A stretch of DNA of 64,000 nucleotides from Pseudomonadota bacterium. Lineage in GTDB: Bacteria; Pseudomonadota; Gammaproteobacteria; Burkholderiales; Gallionellaceae. The notes beneath the pieces were generated by a model. The model was given only the letters and a program-made list of their open reading frames with translations, ran no database searches and was not told the origin of the DNA. Where the stretch lies: NCBI GenBank assembly GCA_021821945.1, contig JAJZTF010000001.1:248001-312000 (forward strand). The letters run 5' to 3'. Both the position numbers and the translations under genes were made by a program. This document shows positions 7,791-21,219 of the stretch, piece by piece (position 1 is the first letter of the stretch; the number at the start of each line of letters is the position of its first letter).

Positions 7791-9338
7791 CTAGGAGACG
7801 AGGCGCTCCGCAACCTGCTTCAGCAGCAAGTCCCCCATCGCATGGCCCAGCGTATCGTTGAGCTTCTTGAAGTTATCGAGATCGATGAACAGCAGCGCCC
7901 CCCTGTTTTCATCCCTTTCACTGGATGCGAGCGCATGGTTTAGCCTGTCCATAAGCAGCTGCCGGTTCGGCAGATGGGTCAAAGCATCGTGGAAGGCCAG
8001 ACGTCTTATCGTCTCTTCATCCTCCTTGCGCCTCGTGATGTCGTGGCTCGACGCAAAAAGATACCGCTTCCCGCCTATCTCCGCACCCGTCGTGCTGATT
8101 TCCACATCGAGCAGAGTCCCATCGCTCCTTCGATGCCGCGTCTCGAACCGGGCCGCATTGACATGCACAAGCGCCTTGAAGCGTTCCATCAGCTCTTCCT
8201 TAGTCCACTGCACATCCCAATCGGCCACGTTCATTCTGCTGATTTCATCTGGGGAATATCCCAGCATCTGGCAGAAGGTGTCATTGGCCTCCACGATGTT
8301 GCCATCTATATCCATGATGTGCACGCCTTCCAGCGTAGAGCTCATCAGCACCTTCTGACGCAGCAGCAGAACTTCATTCCTGCGCTCCATTTCCCTGCGC
8401 TCGGTGATGTCGACATGCGCACACGCATAGTGACTGATCAGACCATCATCTCCCTTGATTGCCGAAATGCTGAGCCATTTTTCCCGCATCTCGCCTCCCT
8501 TGTGCCTGATCCATATCTCTCCCTGCCAGGCACCAGAACATTCTATGTTTGCCAGCATGTCGGCATAGAAGTCATCATCGTGATGCTCTGAATGGAAGAT
8601 CCTGGGCGTCTTGCCTTCCACATCGCTTGCCGCATATCCCGTATCCTCCGAGAATGCGCTGTTGATCTTCAGGATCACGCCATCGGCATCCATGATCATC
8701 AGGCCCTGCTGAGATTCGAAGGACACCGCCGCCATGCGCAGACTCGCCTCATGCGCGCGCTTCTCCTCTCCCATGTAATGGGATACCAGAAGATAAAGGC
8801 CGGCCGATCCGCATCCCATGTTCAGAAGGTAGAACAGTCTCCTTGCGATATCTGGCAGAGGCGTTGCCATCGATGCCGCGTGGTCGTCAATCAGAACGGA
8901 AAACAGGATCAGCGCGGAATATGCGAGAAACCACCTGAACGCCTCGCCCTTTTCGAGAAACAGGAGTGCCGCGATCGGCGAGAAGATCGCCCATATCATC
9001 ACCATGCTGCCTGCGGAAAATCCGCCCAGCGACCACATCAGAAGAAAAGGCAAGAGGAGCACCAGGATCAGCTGGCTTTGGCGGACGAACCGGATATCCT
9101 TGGTCTTGAAGAAACTGGAAAGGCTTGCCGCAGAAATGAGCGCATAAGACATCGGAATCGCGCCTGACAGCCAGTGCCCCAGCAGAAAATAGGCCGTTCC
9201 CCAGATCAGCGCGAGGGGCGCGATGATGAGCGGCACCAGGGTCATCACGGTTTTTTCAATACGCAGTTCGGCCTTATCCGTCGGATTTAGACCCGCCGCG
9301 ACGATGCTGTCCAGCCATTTCCTTGCCGAATGCGTCAT
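7791..9338 (-). CDS. Membrane PAS-PAS-GGDEF protein, cut by in-frame TAG inside GGDEF
   Basis: This 515-residue product starts at ATG 9338. The first 190 residues are strongly hydrophobic, with about five or six membrane segments (for example TLVPLIIAPLALIWGTAYF and LILVLLLPFLLMWSL), and form an unnamed integral sensor region. Two PAS domains follow (about 200-315 and 325-440), then the first half of a GGDEF domain (HDALTHLPNR, LFIDLDNFKKLNDTLGH). Translation stops at TAG after AERLVS. In the intact paralogue encoded at 3375-6332 the matching place reads SCVRESD, so the amber codon replaces a variable residue. With the following frame the whole locus would be an 878-residue diguanylate cyclase/phosphodiesterase. 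Confidence 0.8.
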   Translation of the reverse strand: MTHSARKWLDSIVAAGLNPTDKAELRIEKTVMTLVPLIIAPLALIWGTAYFLLGHWLSGAIPMSYALISAASLSSFFKTKDIRFVRQSQLILVLLLPFLLMWSLGGFSAGSMVMIWAIFSPIAALLFLEKGEAFRWFLAYSALILFSVLIDDHAASMATPLPDIARRLFYLLNMGCGSAGLYLLVSHYMGEEKRAHEASLRMAAVSFESQQGLMIMDADGVILKINSAFSEDTGYAASDVEGKTPRIFHSEHHDDDFYADMLANIECSGAWQGEIWIRHKGGEMREKWLSISAIKGDDGLISHYACAHVDITERREMERRNEVLLLRQKVLMSSTLEGVHIMDIDGNIVEANDTFCQMLGYSPDEISRMNVADWDVQWTKEELMERFKALVHVNAARFETRHRRSDGTLLDVEISTTGAEIGGKRYLFASSHDITRRKEDEETIRRLAFHDALTHLPNRQLLMDRLNHALASSERDENRGALLFIDLDNFKKLNDTLGHAMGDLLLKQVAERLVS

Positions 9339-9381
9339 TTCATCATCAACCCGTCTGCGACTGTCAATCGCTCGAATGCGG

Positions 9382-10857
9382 CTATTTTCTGATTATCTGT
9401 ATCGCCACTCCCAGCACTTTCCACTGTTTCACTTCTTCCTGCAAGGCCGTTTCAGTGAGCGGGTTCTGGCTTAGCCAGTCCGACTCAATCGCAAGAAAAT
9501 ATTTTGTCCCCGTGAAACTCGCCTTTATCTCGGGCAAGACGACATCGCTGCGATTCCTGTAGAAAAGGACGGCGAGACGCAGGCTCATCGCCAGAATGCA
9601 GTCTTCGCCGTTCAAGAGCAGCCCCTGAAGCTTCTTCAGGTTGCCCCTGTGCGCGAGCGCAAGCAGGCTCAATCGCGCCTGCTCCTTCTTCGAGAATCCC
9701 GGCATGTCGGCATTCGCCAAGATGTAGGCGGTGTGCTTGTGATAGCCGCTGTGCGCGACCCTGATGCCGATGCCGTGCAGTTTTGCCACCCACCCCAGGG
9801 TCTGCAGAGCGGCCTCGTGATTGCCTGACCCGAAAAACTGGCTCGCCAGGACATGCGACAGATGCTCGATTCTTTCCGCCTGTTTCACATCCACGTGGTA
9901 GCGGCGCATGTAATTCTGCACCGTCACGTCGCGCATGTCGTTGTTGTGGAAGCGCCCCCATAGATCGTAGAGCACGCCTTCGCGCAGCGCGGTCGAGACT
10001 GGCTGCATCTGCGATATTTCAAGTTCCCCGAAGGCCGCATGCATGATCGCGAAGCCGCCGGCCAATGTCGGCAGCCGGTCAGCCTTGAGCCCAAGCAGGG
10101 CAAGCTTATGCACATCGCCCGCCTTGATCAGGCTCGCCCGCAGCATCTCTAGCCCATCGCGGGTGATGCCGTTTTCGCTGTAACCGTTGAGCTCCAGTAT
10201 TTCGCAGATCGACTTGGCAGTGCCAGAGGAGCCTATCGCCCTCCGCCATTGCCCTTTGTAGTCGGCAACGATGCCCTGCAGTTCGCTGCGCGCGGCAAGT
10301 TCGGCACTGGCCATGCCCTGCCTTGTGATCCTGCCCCCCGGGAAAAAGCGCTGGCTGAAACTGACGCAGCCCATGTAGAGGCTTTCAAGCCTGATGGGCT
10401 CGTATCCTCGGCCTATGATGAATTCGGTCGAGCCGCCGCCTATGTCCATCACCAGAACCTGCTCTTCCGATTTCGGCATCCCGTGGGCCACCCCGAGATA
10501 GATCAGCCGCGCCTCCTCCCTGCCGGCGATGACTTCGATCGGGAATCCCAGCACCCTTTCCGCCTCCGCGATGAACTTCGCGGAATTTTTCGCCACTCTC
10601 AGGGAATTGGTGCCGACCGCCCTGACCGCTTCGGGGGGAAAATCGCGCAGGCGCTCCGCAAAACGGGAGAGCGCAGCCAGGGCGCGCCTTTGCGCATCGG
10701 CGTCGAGATGATTTTCCGATGTGAGCCCTGCCGCCAGGCGGACCGGCTCGCGCAGCCCGTCCAGCATGTAAAGCTGATCGCCTTCCACCTTTGCCACCTG
10801 CAGCCTGAAACTGTTTGATCCCAGATCGACTGCGGCAAGAAAGGGATGCTGCTCCAT
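9382..10857 (-). CDS. ppx: Exopolyphosphatase (Ppx/GppA family)
   Basis: This 491-residue cytoplasmic enzyme removes terminal phosphate from polyphosphate, and GppA-type relatives also hydrolyse pppGpp. The actin-like ATPase fold shows DLGSNSFRLQ near residue 12 and DIGGGSTEFI near 145. The C-terminal third is the HD-type helical domain, which includes LGWVAKLHGIGIRVAHSGYH. The ATG at 10857 overlaps the phoU stop (TAATG), so the two genes are translationally coupled. An open frame continues upstream of this ATG through phoU but has no biological meaning. The length matches Ppx rather than the shorter single-domain form. Pairing with phoU points to a role in phosphate storage. Confidence 0.92.
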   Translation of the reverse strand: MEQHPFLAAVDLGSNSFRLQVAKVEGDQLYMLDGLREPVRLAAGLTSENHLDADAQRRALAALSRFAERLRDFPPEAVRAVGTNSLRVAKNSAKFIAEAERVLGFPIEVIAGREEARLIYLGVAHGMPKSEEQVLVMDIGGGSTEFIIGRGYEPIRLESLYMGCVSFSQRFFPGGRITRQGMASAELAARSELQGIVADYKGQWRRAIGSSGTAKSICEILELNGYSENGITRDGLEMLRASLIKAGDVHKLALLGLKADRLPTLAGGFAIMHAAFGELEISQMQPVSTALREGVLYDLWGRFHNNDMRDVTVQNYMRRYHVDVKQAERIEHLSHVLASQFFGSGNHEAALQTLGWVAKLHGIGIRVAHSGYHKHTAYILANADMPGFSKKEQARLSLLALAHRGNLKKLQGLLLNGEDCILAMSLRLAVLFYRNRSDVVLPEIKASFTGTKYFLAIESDWLSQNPLTETALQEEVKQWKVLGVAIQIIRK

Positions 10858-11564
10858 TATTCGCGGATTTCCCGCTCGATCTCGTCCAGGGAGACATGGC
10901 GCACGTCGCGCCCCTTGACCATGTAGATGACGTATTCGGAGATGTTCTTCGCATGATCCCCTATGCGCTCTATCGCCTTGGCAACGAAGAGTATCTCCAA
11001 CGAGGTCGTGATCGTTCTCGGGTCTTCCATCATGAAGGTGATGAGATAGCGCATGATCGCGCGAAACTCGACATCCACCTGATCGTCCTGGCGCACCACT
11101 TCGGCCGCCATCGTCACATCCAGCCTTGCGAACGCATCCAGTGACTTCCTCAGCATGTCGATCGCAAGCTCGGACGCATGCATGACCTCGTGATAGCGGG
11201 GAATGGCCAGGCCGTGCTTCTTGGAAAGCATCTTGGCCATGCGCGCGATCTTCTCGGCCTCGTCGCCTATGCGTTCGAGATCGGTGATGGTCTTGACGAC
11301 CATCATCAGCAGTCTGAGATCGCTCGCGGTCGGCTGGCGCCGCGCGATCACCTGGCTGCACGCCTCGTCTATCTTGACCTCCATCGCATTCACGCGGTGA
11401 TCATCTTCGATCACCCGGTTCATCAGGGCGATGTCGTTTTCCACCATGGAATGGATGGCGCTGCGTATCTGGCTCTCGACCAGGCCGCCCATCTGCAGCA
11501 CATAGGCGCGTATCGCCTCGAGCTCGACATCGAACTGCTTGGATGTATGTTCGCTGCTGTGCAT
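10857..11564 (-). CDS. phoU: Phosphate signalling regulator PhoU
   Basis: PhoU is a cytoplasmic three-helix-bundle repeat protein that links the phosphate transporter to the PhoR kinase and restrains phosphate uptake. The 235-residue length is normal. The two repeats carry the metal-binding signatures ERIGDEAEKIARMA (first half) and ERIGDHAKNISEYV (second half). The start ATG 11564 follows GGAGGGCGC. No pst transporter genes are present here; the gene is coupled to ppx instead, an arrangement common in betaproteobacteria. A good promoter with a possible Pho box lies upstream. Confidence 0.95.
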   Translation of the reverse strand: MHSSEHTSKQFDVELEAIRAYVLQMGGLVESQIRSAIHSMVENDIALMNRVIEDDHRVNAMEVKIDEACSQVIARRQPTASDLRLLMMVVKTITDLERIGDEAEKIARMAKMLSKKHGLAIPRYHEVMHASELAIDMLRKSLDAFARLDVTMAAEVVRQDDQVDVEFRAIMRYLITFMMEDPRTITTSLEILFVAKAIERIGDHAKNISEYVIYMVKGRDVRHVSLDEIEREIRE

Positions 11565-11597
11565 TGCGCCCTCCGGTTCCAGAAAACAGTATATATT

Positions 11598-11626
11598 ATT
11601 ATACGAACATGAAGATAATATGACAA
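11598..11626 (-). promoter_or_regulatory. phoU-ppx promoter with possible Pho box
   Basis: On the minus strand TTGTCA (11621-11626), 17 bases and TATAAT (11598-11603) make a near-consensus sigma-70 promoter. TTGTCAT (11620-11626) and TCTTCAT (11609-11615) are separated by four bases. They match the PhoB direct repeat CTGTCAT-N4-CTGTCAT at ten of fourteen positions. The promoter is certain enough to call; PhoB control is an inference. Confidence 0.7.
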
Positions 11627-14546
<2,920 letters not shown>

Positions 14547-14550
<4 letters not shown>

Positions 14551-15608
14551 TGAAGCGCCTTCTTGGCAGTGCCGGTCTGATCGTGGCTCAGCCTGTAGCT
14601 GCGAACCGCCTGAAGGCTGCCGCTGATGTCCGGCATGTCGATATTGATGCTGGCAGTGGAAAGCCGTTTCAGCTCCGAGAGCATGTGCGCGCCATCTTCC
14701 GACTTCACGTCGAAATAACGCACAAGCCAGGTCTGCGCAGTCCTGAGCTCCTGCCTGAAGCTTTGCTCGTCCCTGGAGAGCAGCGCAAGACGCGCCGAAA
14801 CCAGGCGCATCTTGAGATTCTCGCGCAGAAAGAATTCCTGATTGGGAGGAAGCAGCGCGATCTGCTTCAAGCCGGTGTTCTCGATACGCACGAGCTGCTT
14901 CACCTCGAGCCAGATCGCATCCTTCCATTTACGCCATGCTGTCTTGTCGGCAGCAGGCGAACTGGCAGGCTCAAGCGCATTCTCGGAAGGCCTGTGCCTG
15001 TCGACCAAGGGGAGATCATCGACGTCTTCCAGCATCTCGTTGAGCTTCTGGTTGATGCCAGACACGTCCACGACAGGCAGGGACTTCAGCCTTTCCATGT
15101 CCAGTTCTATGGCCTTGCGCAGAATGTTGAACGCAGGCCTGTTCATTCGCTGCAGCCTCGCGTCCGCGCCTTCCATCGCGATCAGCGCCGCTTTCACGTT
15201 GCCGGAAAGCTGGAGCTGCTGGCCTGCGATCAGCAGCAGCTGCTCGACGTCGGCAAGCGCCGTCTCGTCCCGCGAGATGGAAAGGTTGTTGTACAGCGTC
15301 TCGAGCGCGGCGCGCTGGTTCTGCGCCTGGTCGTAATAGGCTTCAAGCGTCGCGAGCCTGACCGAAATGGCGCGCACCGTGTCCTGGTTCTGCGTGATCA
15401 GCAGCGCATTGGCATGCGCTATGCCGTCCATCTCGGCGATCTTTCGGGCGAGCTCGTTTCTCATCTCGGCGATCGTCCTGTGCGCATCGAACCACTGCCA
15501 TAGGAATATGGCAACCAGGACGATCAGCGTCATTTGGGTCAGGTTCAAGCGGGCGAAAAAATCCCCCGCCTTGCTTTCCTTCTGCCGCACGTCCGGATTG
15601 TCGCTCAT
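14547..15608 (-). CDS. hemX: HemX-like membrane protein
   Basis: HemX is an inner-membrane protein encoded after hemD in proteobacteria. It is often annotated as a uroporphyrinogen-III C-methyltransferase, although it lacks the SAM-binding fold. The product has 353 residues, with a short cytoplasmic N-terminus, one membrane segment (about 24-42, MTLIVLVAIFLWQW), then a long periplasmic coiled-coil part. It lies three bases after hemD and overlaps hemY by four bases, so hemC-hemD-hemX-hemY reads as one operon. Its exact function is not established in the family. Confidence 0.82.
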
Positions 15609-15611
15609 AAA

Positions 15612-16364
15612 TCACTCCGCCGGGCGGCCTGAATCCGCCCACCTCAAAAGACCAATCAGCAAACCCTGATCCCCCGCCTCCGTCAGATGGACCTCGGCCC
15701 AGCCCTGGCTCTTGGCCAATGCCGCTATGCGCGGGTGCTGCACGAAAAGCGGGATATCGTGAAATCGCAAAGGCGCATTCTGCCACAGATAAAGGAGCGC
15801 TTCGCTGCTTGTCACGGTGAGCGCATCGGGATGAAGATTTTCGAGCCCCGAAAGCGGCGCCATGCTTCTCCTGTAGCAGGCCGCATATTCGACTTCGGCC
15901 CCGCGCGCCCTGAGTTCATCACCCAGAAGTTCCCGCCCCCCATCGCCGCGCAATATCATCACGCGCAGGCCTGCGACCTGCTTCAGCTCCTCGAGCAGCC
16001 CTTCGCTGTCATGCCTCACGGGCGGCACAATCACATCCTTTATGCCCCGATCATGAAGCGCCTTTGCGCTTCCCATGCCCACCGTAGCGACCCTGACGCC
16101 CTGCGGTATGGAACCCAGTCTGGCGCGTATCGCCTCCATCCCGTAATGCACCGCGTTTGGACTCACGAAGATCACGAGATCGAAACCGGCCAGACGTGCA
16201 ATCTGATCATTAAGCGTCTTCTGATTCTCCGCAGGCCCGATCTGCAGAAGGGGAAACAGCAGCGGCACGCCCCCAACCCGGTCAATGGCCCTTGCAAGAT
16301 CCGCCGCCTGGTCAATCGGCCGGGTTACCAGTATCCTCTGCCCGGAAAGACGCAGTTCAGCCAT
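15612..16364 (-). CDS. hemD: Uroporphyrinogen-III synthase
   Basis: HemD closes hydroxymethylbilane to uroporphyrinogen III with inversion of ring D, the branch point to haem, sirohaem and cobalamin. The product is 250 residues, with the usual low conservation but recognisable marks. These include the N-terminal [14 protein letters not shown], the [10 protein letters not shown] loop near residue 68, and [10 protein letters not shown] near 183, typical of the two-domain HemD fold. The ATG overlaps the hemC stop by eight bases, so expression is coupled to hemC. Confidence 0.93.
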   Translation of the reverse strand: MAELRLSGQRILVTRPIDQAADLARAIDRVGGVPLLFPLLQIGPAENQKTLNDQIARLAGFDLVIFVSPNAVHYGMEAIRARLGSIPQGVRVATVGMGSAKALHDRGIKDVIVPPVRHDSEGLLEELKQVAGLRVMILRGDGGRELLGDELRARGAEVEYAACYRRSMAPLSGLENLHPDALTVTSSEALLYLWQNAPLRFHDIPLFVQHPRIAALAKSQGWAEVHLTEAGDQGLLIGLLRWADSGRPAE

Positions 16365-17304
16365 TCAGCGAAGCGAGTATCCTGCCCGCCCCCTTGGCAA
16401 GCAGCTCTTCTGCGATGCGTCTGCCCAGCGCCTCCGGGTCCTCCATGCTGCCGGTCGCCTCCGCCCGCATCATGGTCATCCCATCCGTGCTTGCGACGAA
16501 GCCGCGCATGAAAAGCCTGCCTTCCATGACTTTTGCAAACCCGCCCAGGGGGACCTGGCAGCTTCCGTTGAGCGCCCGGCTCATCGCGCGTTCGGCCAGC
16601 ACACAGGCTGCAGTATCTGCATGATGCAGCGGCCTTAACATCCCGATCACGTCCAGACGGTCCGCCCTGCATTCTATGCCGAGCGCGCCCTGGCCCACTG
16701 CAGGCAGGCTGTCCTCGGTAGATATGATTGCGCGTATGCGCGATTCCAGCCCCAGCCGTTTGAGACCTGCCGCCGCAAGTATGATCGCCGCATACTGCCC
16801 CTCGTCGAGCTTGCGCAGGCGCGTCTGCACATTGCCGCGCAGAGGCTCGATCCTGAGATGAGGATAGCGCGCGCGCAGCTGGCTCTCGCGGCGCAGGCTC
16901 GAGGTCCCGACCACGCTGCCTGCGGGCAGCGAGTCCAGATTCTCGTGGAGATTGGAGACAAAGGCGTCGTGCGGATCCTCCCGCTCCCCTATGGCTGCAA
17001 GCGCAAAACCATCGGGCAGCACCATCGGCACGTCCTTCAAGGAATGCACGGCAAGGTCGGCCCTTCCGTCTTCAAGCGCCGTCTCCAGTTCTTTGACGAA
17101 CAGCCCCTTTCCGCCTATTTTCGACAGGCTGACATTGAGTATCTGATCGCCCTGGGTCGTCATTCCGAGGATGCTGACTTGCGTTTGCGGATATAATGCG
17201 CTCAACCTGTCCCTGATATGCTCGGCCTGCCACATGGCAAGCGCGCTTTCACGGGAGGCAATGACCAGACGTTGCAACGGGTTGGGTGAGGCTTGGGAAC
17301 TCAT
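16357..17304 (-). CDS. hemC: Porphobilinogen deaminase (hydroxymethylbilane synthase)
   Basis: HemC polymerises four porphobilinogens to hydroxymethylbilane in the cytoplasm. The protein is 315 residues from ATG 17304 ([10 protein letters not shown]). That start has AAGGA upstream, whereas an in-frame start 11 codons earlier has none. Key residues are the catalytic Asp91 in HSLKDVP and the dipyrromethane-cofactor cysteine Cys249 in NGSCQVPLG. The arginine-rich [10 protein letters not shown] near 135 is also conserved. It is the first gene of the hem operon and is divergent from ppc. Confidence 0.96.
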   Translation of the reverse strand: MSSQASPNPLQRLVIASRESALAMWQAEHIRDRLSALYPQTQVSILGMTTQGDQILNVSLSKIGGKGLFVKELETALEDGRADLAVHSLKDVPMVLPDGFALAAIGEREDPHDAFVSNLHENLDSLPAGSVVGTSSLRRESQLRARYPHLRIEPLRGNVQTRLRKLDEGQYAAIILAAAGLKRLGLESRIRAIISTEDSLPAVGQGALGIECRADRLDVIGMLRPLHHADTAACVLAERAMSRALNGSCQVPLGGFAKVMEGRLFMRGFVASTDGMTMMRAEATGSMEDPEALGRRIAEELLAKGAGRILASLNG

Positions 17305-17335
17305 CGGAATTTCCTTGTGATTAATTACGCGGCGC

Positions 17336-17341
17336 ATTCTA
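17336..17341 (-). promoter_or_regulatory. Probable -10 of the hemC operon
   Basis: TAGAAT on the minus strand lies 32 bases before the hemC ATG within the 76-bp hemC-ppc gap. No good -35 is seen. A rightward promoter for ppc could not be assigned. Confidence 0.4.
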
Positions 17342-17380
17342 TCACGGAGGCTGCCGCGCTTATTTGCGTACTAGACTGCA

Positions 17381-20146
17381 ATGAACCTACTTTCTGCTCC
17401 TGCTGACATTTCCAGCAAAGACTTGCCATTTCGCGAGGACGTGCGCCTGCTTGGCAGGATACTCGGCGACACCCTGCGCGAACAGGAAGGTGAAGAAACA
17501 TTCCAGCTGGTCGAGACCGTGCGCCGCTCCGCGGTGCTCTTTCGCAAGACACAGGACGAGCGGGATGGCGAGAAGCTAGAGCAGATGCTGAACGCGCTGA
17601 GCCCGGCCGAGACGCTCTCCGTGGTGCGCGCCTTCAGCTATTTCTCGCAGCTTTCGAACATCGCAGAGGATCTACACCACAACCGCCGCCACCGCGCCCA
17701 CCTGAAAGCCGGCAGCCCCCCAAAAAACGGCAGCCTGTTGCGTGCGCTGGACCGCATCGAGGAAAAGCGAATCAGCCGTGAATCGCTGCAGTCCTTCCTG
17801 GACAGCGCGCTGGTCTCGCCCGTTTTGACCGCGCATCCGACTGAGGTTCAGCGCAAGAGCACGCTCGATTGCCATCTCATCATCTCCAATTTGCTGTCCA
17901 ACCGCGACCGCATGGACATGACGCCTGAAGAACTGGCCGAGAACGAGAATGCGCTTCGCCGCTTCGTGCTGATCCTCTGGCAGACCCGCATGCTGCGCAC
18001 CGCCAAGCTCACGGTGCGAGACGAGATCAAGAACGGCCTGGAATTCTACCGCTACACCTTCCTGAACGAAGTCCCCAAGATCTATGCGAACCTGGAAAGC
18101 CAGCTCGAAAAGCGCTTCGGGACGGGAATGGAAGTGCCTCCCCTGCTGCGCATCGGCTCCTGGATAGGCGGAGACCGCGACGGCAACCCTTTTGTCACGC
18201 ACGAGATGATGCGCTACGCGGTGCAGCAGCACTCGGAACTCGCGTTCCAGCATTACCTGAACGAGACGCACGTCCTGGGCACCAGGCTTTCGCTGACCGA
18301 CAGGCTGGCCGATGTCAGCGAAGCGCTGCGCGCCCTGTCCGATGCCTCGCCGGACACCGCCATCAGCAGGGTGGACGAGCCCTATCGACGCGCCCTGATA
18401 CTCATGTATTCCCGCCTCTCGGCCACGGCCAGGAAGCTCGGGCACGAGATCACGCACAGGCCCCCCGTCGACAGGCATGCCGAGCCCTATGCCAACCCCG
18501 GCGAATTCATCCATGACTTGGATGTGCTGATCGATTCCCTGCTCAAGCACGGCGCGGTTTACCTTGCGCGGGGACGCCTGGCTAACCTGCGCCGCGCAGC
18601 GGAAGTCTTCGGCTTCCATCTGGCTCCTCTCGACATGCGCCAGCACAGCGCGATACACGAGCAGACGGTGGCCGAACTGCTCTCCCATGCGGGCATTTCA
18701 CGAAATTATGCGGATCTTCCGGAGGCTGAAAAGCGCGAGGTGCTGCTCGCGACGCTTGAGGCCGGAAAGCCGCTGCTCACCGATCTCGAAAAATATTCCG
18801 ACGTCGCGCAAAGCGAACTGCTCATCATGCAGGCTGCCGCAGACATACACGCCCGTTTCGGGCGCGATGCGCTCCCCAACCACATCATCTCCAAGACCGA
18901 TGCGGTGAGCGACATGCTGGAGCTTGCGCTGATGCTGCAGCAAACCGGGCTGCTCGAAAACGACAGGCTGCACGTCAACATCATCCCGCTTTTCGAGACC
19001 ATAGAAGACCTGCGCGGCTGCGGCGCGATCATGGACGAACTCTTCTCCATCCCCTATTACCGCAAGCTTTTGTCCTTCAGGAACAACACCCAGGAAGTCA
19101 TGCTGGGTTATTCGGACAGCAACAAGGATGGCGGATACATCACGGCCAACTGGGAGCTCTACAAGGCAGAGCTCGAGCTCGTCAGGATTTTCGCCAAATA
19201 CGGCATAGAGCTGAGGCTCTTTCACGGGCGCGGCGGAACGGTGGGAAGAGGCGGCGGCCCGAGCTACGAAGCCATACTCGCCCAACCTCCCGGAAGCGTG
19301 AACGGGCAGATACGCATCACCGAGCAGGGAGAGGTGATCTCCAGCAAGTATTCGAACCCCGAGATCGGCCATCGCAATCTCGAGACGCTGATTGCCGCGA
19401 CCATGGAAGCCACGCTGCTGCACCACCATGGCGACGACAGCGCAATGCCCGAATTCCACCGGATCATGGAATCCATGAGCCTGGACGCCTATGCGGCCTA
19501 CCGCAAGCTGGTCTACGAGACGCCGGGCTTCACGGAATACTTTTTCACCTCGACGCCGATACGCGAGATCGCCGAGCTCAACATCGGCAGCCGTCCCTCG
19601 GCGCGCAAGGCCTCGAACCGCATCGAGGATCTGCGCGCAATCCCCTGGGTGTTCAGCTGGGGATTGAACCGCACGCTGCTTCCGGGCTGGTTCGGGTTCG
19701 GCAGCGCAGTCAAGCAGTTCGTCGAAAGGGAAGGCCAGGCAGGCCTACTGCAACTGCAGGCGATGTACAAGAACTGGGCATTCTTCCGTGGACTGATGTC
19801 GAACATGGACATGGTGCTCTCGAAGACCGACATGGGCATCGCCTCGCGCTATGCCGGCCTCGTCCAGGACGAGGAACTGCGCGAGCGCGTCTTTGGCGCG
19901 ATAGAGCGCGAGTGGGAGGACACGATAGAGATGCTGTTCAAGATAACCGGCCACACCACGCTGCTGCAGGACAACCCGACCTTTTCGCGCAGCCTGCAGA
20001 CCAGGACGCCCTACATCGACCCGCTGAACCACCTGCAGGTGACGCTGCTCGAGCACCACCGCGCAGGCAACAACGACGAGCTCGTGAAGCGCGCGATCCA
20101 CCTGACCATCAACGGCATTGCGACGGGGCTGCGCAACAGCGGCTAG
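17381..20146 (+). CDS. ppc: Phosphoenolpyruvate carboxylase
   Basis: Ppc adds bicarbonate to phosphoenolpyruvate, giving oxaloacetate to refill the TCA cycle. The 921-residue length is in the bacterial range. Conserved sites are the catalytic His152 in [13 protein letters not shown], the [12 protein letters not shown] loop near residue 260, the glycine-rich catalytic loop [15 protein letters not shown] near 615, and the C-terminal [11 protein letters not shown] whose final glycine is invariant in the family. The last four bases overlap the convergent lptG. The divergent hemC-ppc pair is common in related betaproteobacteria. Confidence 0.97.
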   Translation: MNLLSAPADISSKDLPFREDVRLLGRILGDTLREQEGEETFQLVETVRRSAVLFRKTQDERDGEKLEQMLNALSPAETLSVVRAFSYFSQLSNIAEDLHHNRRHRAHLKAGSPPKNGSLLRALDRIEEKRISRESLQSFLDSALVSPVLTAHPTEVQRKSTLDCHLIISNLLSNRDRMDMTPEELAENENALRRFVLILWQTRMLRTAKLTVRDEIKNGLEFYRYTFLNEVPKIYANLESQLEKRFGTGMEVPPLLRIGSWIGGDRDGNPFVTHEMMRYAVQQHSELAFQHYLNETHVLGTRLSLTDRLADVSEALRALSDASPDTAISRVDEPYRRALILMYSRLSATARKLGHEITHRPPVDRHAEPYANPGEFIHDLDVLIDSLLKHGAVYLARGRLANLRRAAEVFGFHLAPLDMRQHSAIHEQTVAELLSHAGISRNYADLPEAEKREVLLATLEAGKPLLTDLEKYSDVAQSELLIMQAAADIHARFGRDALPNHIISKTDAVSDMLELALMLQQTGLLENDRLHVNIIPLFETIEDLRGCGAIMDELFSIPYYRKLLSFRNNTQEVMLGYSDSNKDGGYITANWELYKAELELVRIFAKYGIELRLFHGRGGTVGRGGGPSYEAILAQPPGSVNGQIRITEQGEVISSKYSNPEIGHRNLETLIAATMEATLLHHHGDDSAMPEFHRIMESMSLDAYAAYRKLVYETPGFTEYFFTSTPIREIAELNIGSRPSARKASNRIEDLRAIPWVFSWGLNRTLLPGWFGFGSAVKQFVEREGQAGLLQLQAMYKNWAFFRGLMSNMDMVLSKTDMGIASRYAGLVQDEELRERVFGAIEREWEDTIEMLFKITGHTTLLQDNPTFSRSLQTRTPYIDPLNHLQVTLLEHHRAGNNDELVKRAIHLTINGIATGLRNSG

Positions 20147-21219
20147 CGCCTCTCCACCCACCAGATCATGACCACGCCTATTGCCAGAAAGACGATGGTC
20201 ATGGCGGTGGCGCTCAAAAAAGGCTGCCAGTTGTTGAGCGCCCCGAGGCTTGCGACCAGCCGCCCTGTGAAATGGAAGGCGAGCCCCAGCACGATGCCCA
20301 GGAACACCATCACGCCGACGCCGCCGGAGCGCCTCTGGTAGGAGGCGAATGGCAGCGCCAGGACCATCATGACCAGGAGCGCAAAAGGATAGATCAGCTT
20401 GTTCCACATCGCGATCTCGTAGCGCGCGCTCTGCTGCCTGTTCTCCTTGAGATGCTCCGCATACTGATACAGGTCAAGCGCCGACATCTGTTCCGGCACA
20501 ACCAGCATCACGCTCATGATGCCGGGCGTGAGCTCAGACTTCCAGCTCTGGCTCTTCATCGAGTCGGTGGTGACGCCCGACTTCGAGAAGCTGGTCTGAA
20601 GCACATCCGTGAGCTTCCATAGCCCTGGCTCGAGATAAGCCGCACCCTTCGCGCTCACGACGGACTTCAGGTGAAAGGTTTCGTCGAAATCGTATATCAC
20701 GATATCCGAAAGACTGGTGTCGGGCATCACGTTCTTCACGTTCACGAAGCTCTTGCCGTCCTTGACCCAGACGCCGGAGCGGAACGCCTGAAGCGAGACC
20801 TTGCTGTTCATCGCCTGCAGCCTAAGCTTCTGCGCCATGCGTTCCGAGGGAGGCGCCAGGAATTCGCCGCAGAGAAAGCTGATGACGATCATGGGCAAAG
20901 CGATCTTTCCCAATGCCGCCAGCATCTGCATGGTCGAAGCACCCGATGCGCGATAGATCGTGAGCTCGGAACGGGAAGCCATCTGCACCAGCGCGAGTAT
21001 CGTGCCGACCAGCACCGCGACAGGGAAAAGCTCGTATATGTGGCCGGGTATCGTCAGCGCAACGAAGGCCAGAACATAGCCCAGGCTGTATTTTCCATAA
21101 CCCATCACGCTCAGTTCGTGGATGAAATCGAGGAAGGAAAACAGCATCAGCAGGGATGCGAACACCAGCAGCACGCTGGCATATATCTCCCGGGCAAGAT
21201 AGCGGGTGAGCAGGTTCAT
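20143..21219 (-). CDS. lptG: LPS export permease LptG
   Basis: LptG is one of the two permeases of the LptB2FG complex, which lifts lipopolysaccharide from the inner membrane into the periplasmic bridge. The 358-residue protein has six expected membrane segments, three at the N-terminus (up to about residue 115) and three at the C-terminus (from about 268), around a periplasmic beta-jellyroll domain. The N-terminus MNLLTRYLAREIY is typical, and RSELTIYRASG near residue 83 is the LptB coupling helix region. Its ATG overlaps the lptF stop (ATGA). The ATPase LptB is not encoded in this window. Confidence 0.94.
   Translation of the reverse strand: MNLLTRYLAREIYASVLLVFASLLMLFSFLDFIHELSVMGYGKYSLGYVLAFVALTIPGHIYELFPVAVLVGTILALVQMASRSELTIYRASGASTMQMLAALGKIALPMIVISFLCGEFLAPPSERMAQKLRLQAMNSKVSLQAFRSGVWVKDGKSFVNVKNVMPDTSLSDIVIYDFDETFHLKSVVSAKGAAYLEPGLWKLTDVLQTSFSKSGVTTDSMKSQSWKSELTPGIMSVMLVVPEQMSALDLYQYAEHLKENRQQSARYEIAMWNKLIYPFALLVMMVLALPFASYQRRSGGVGVMVFLGIVLGLAFHFTGRLVASLGALNNWQPFLSATAMTIVFLAIGVVMIWWVERR

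Noticed and set aside
10858-11361. N-terminal extension of Ppx reading through phoU
   Set aside because: The Ppx family start (MEQHPFLAAVDLGSNSF) lies at 10857 and PhoU is certain in the other frame.
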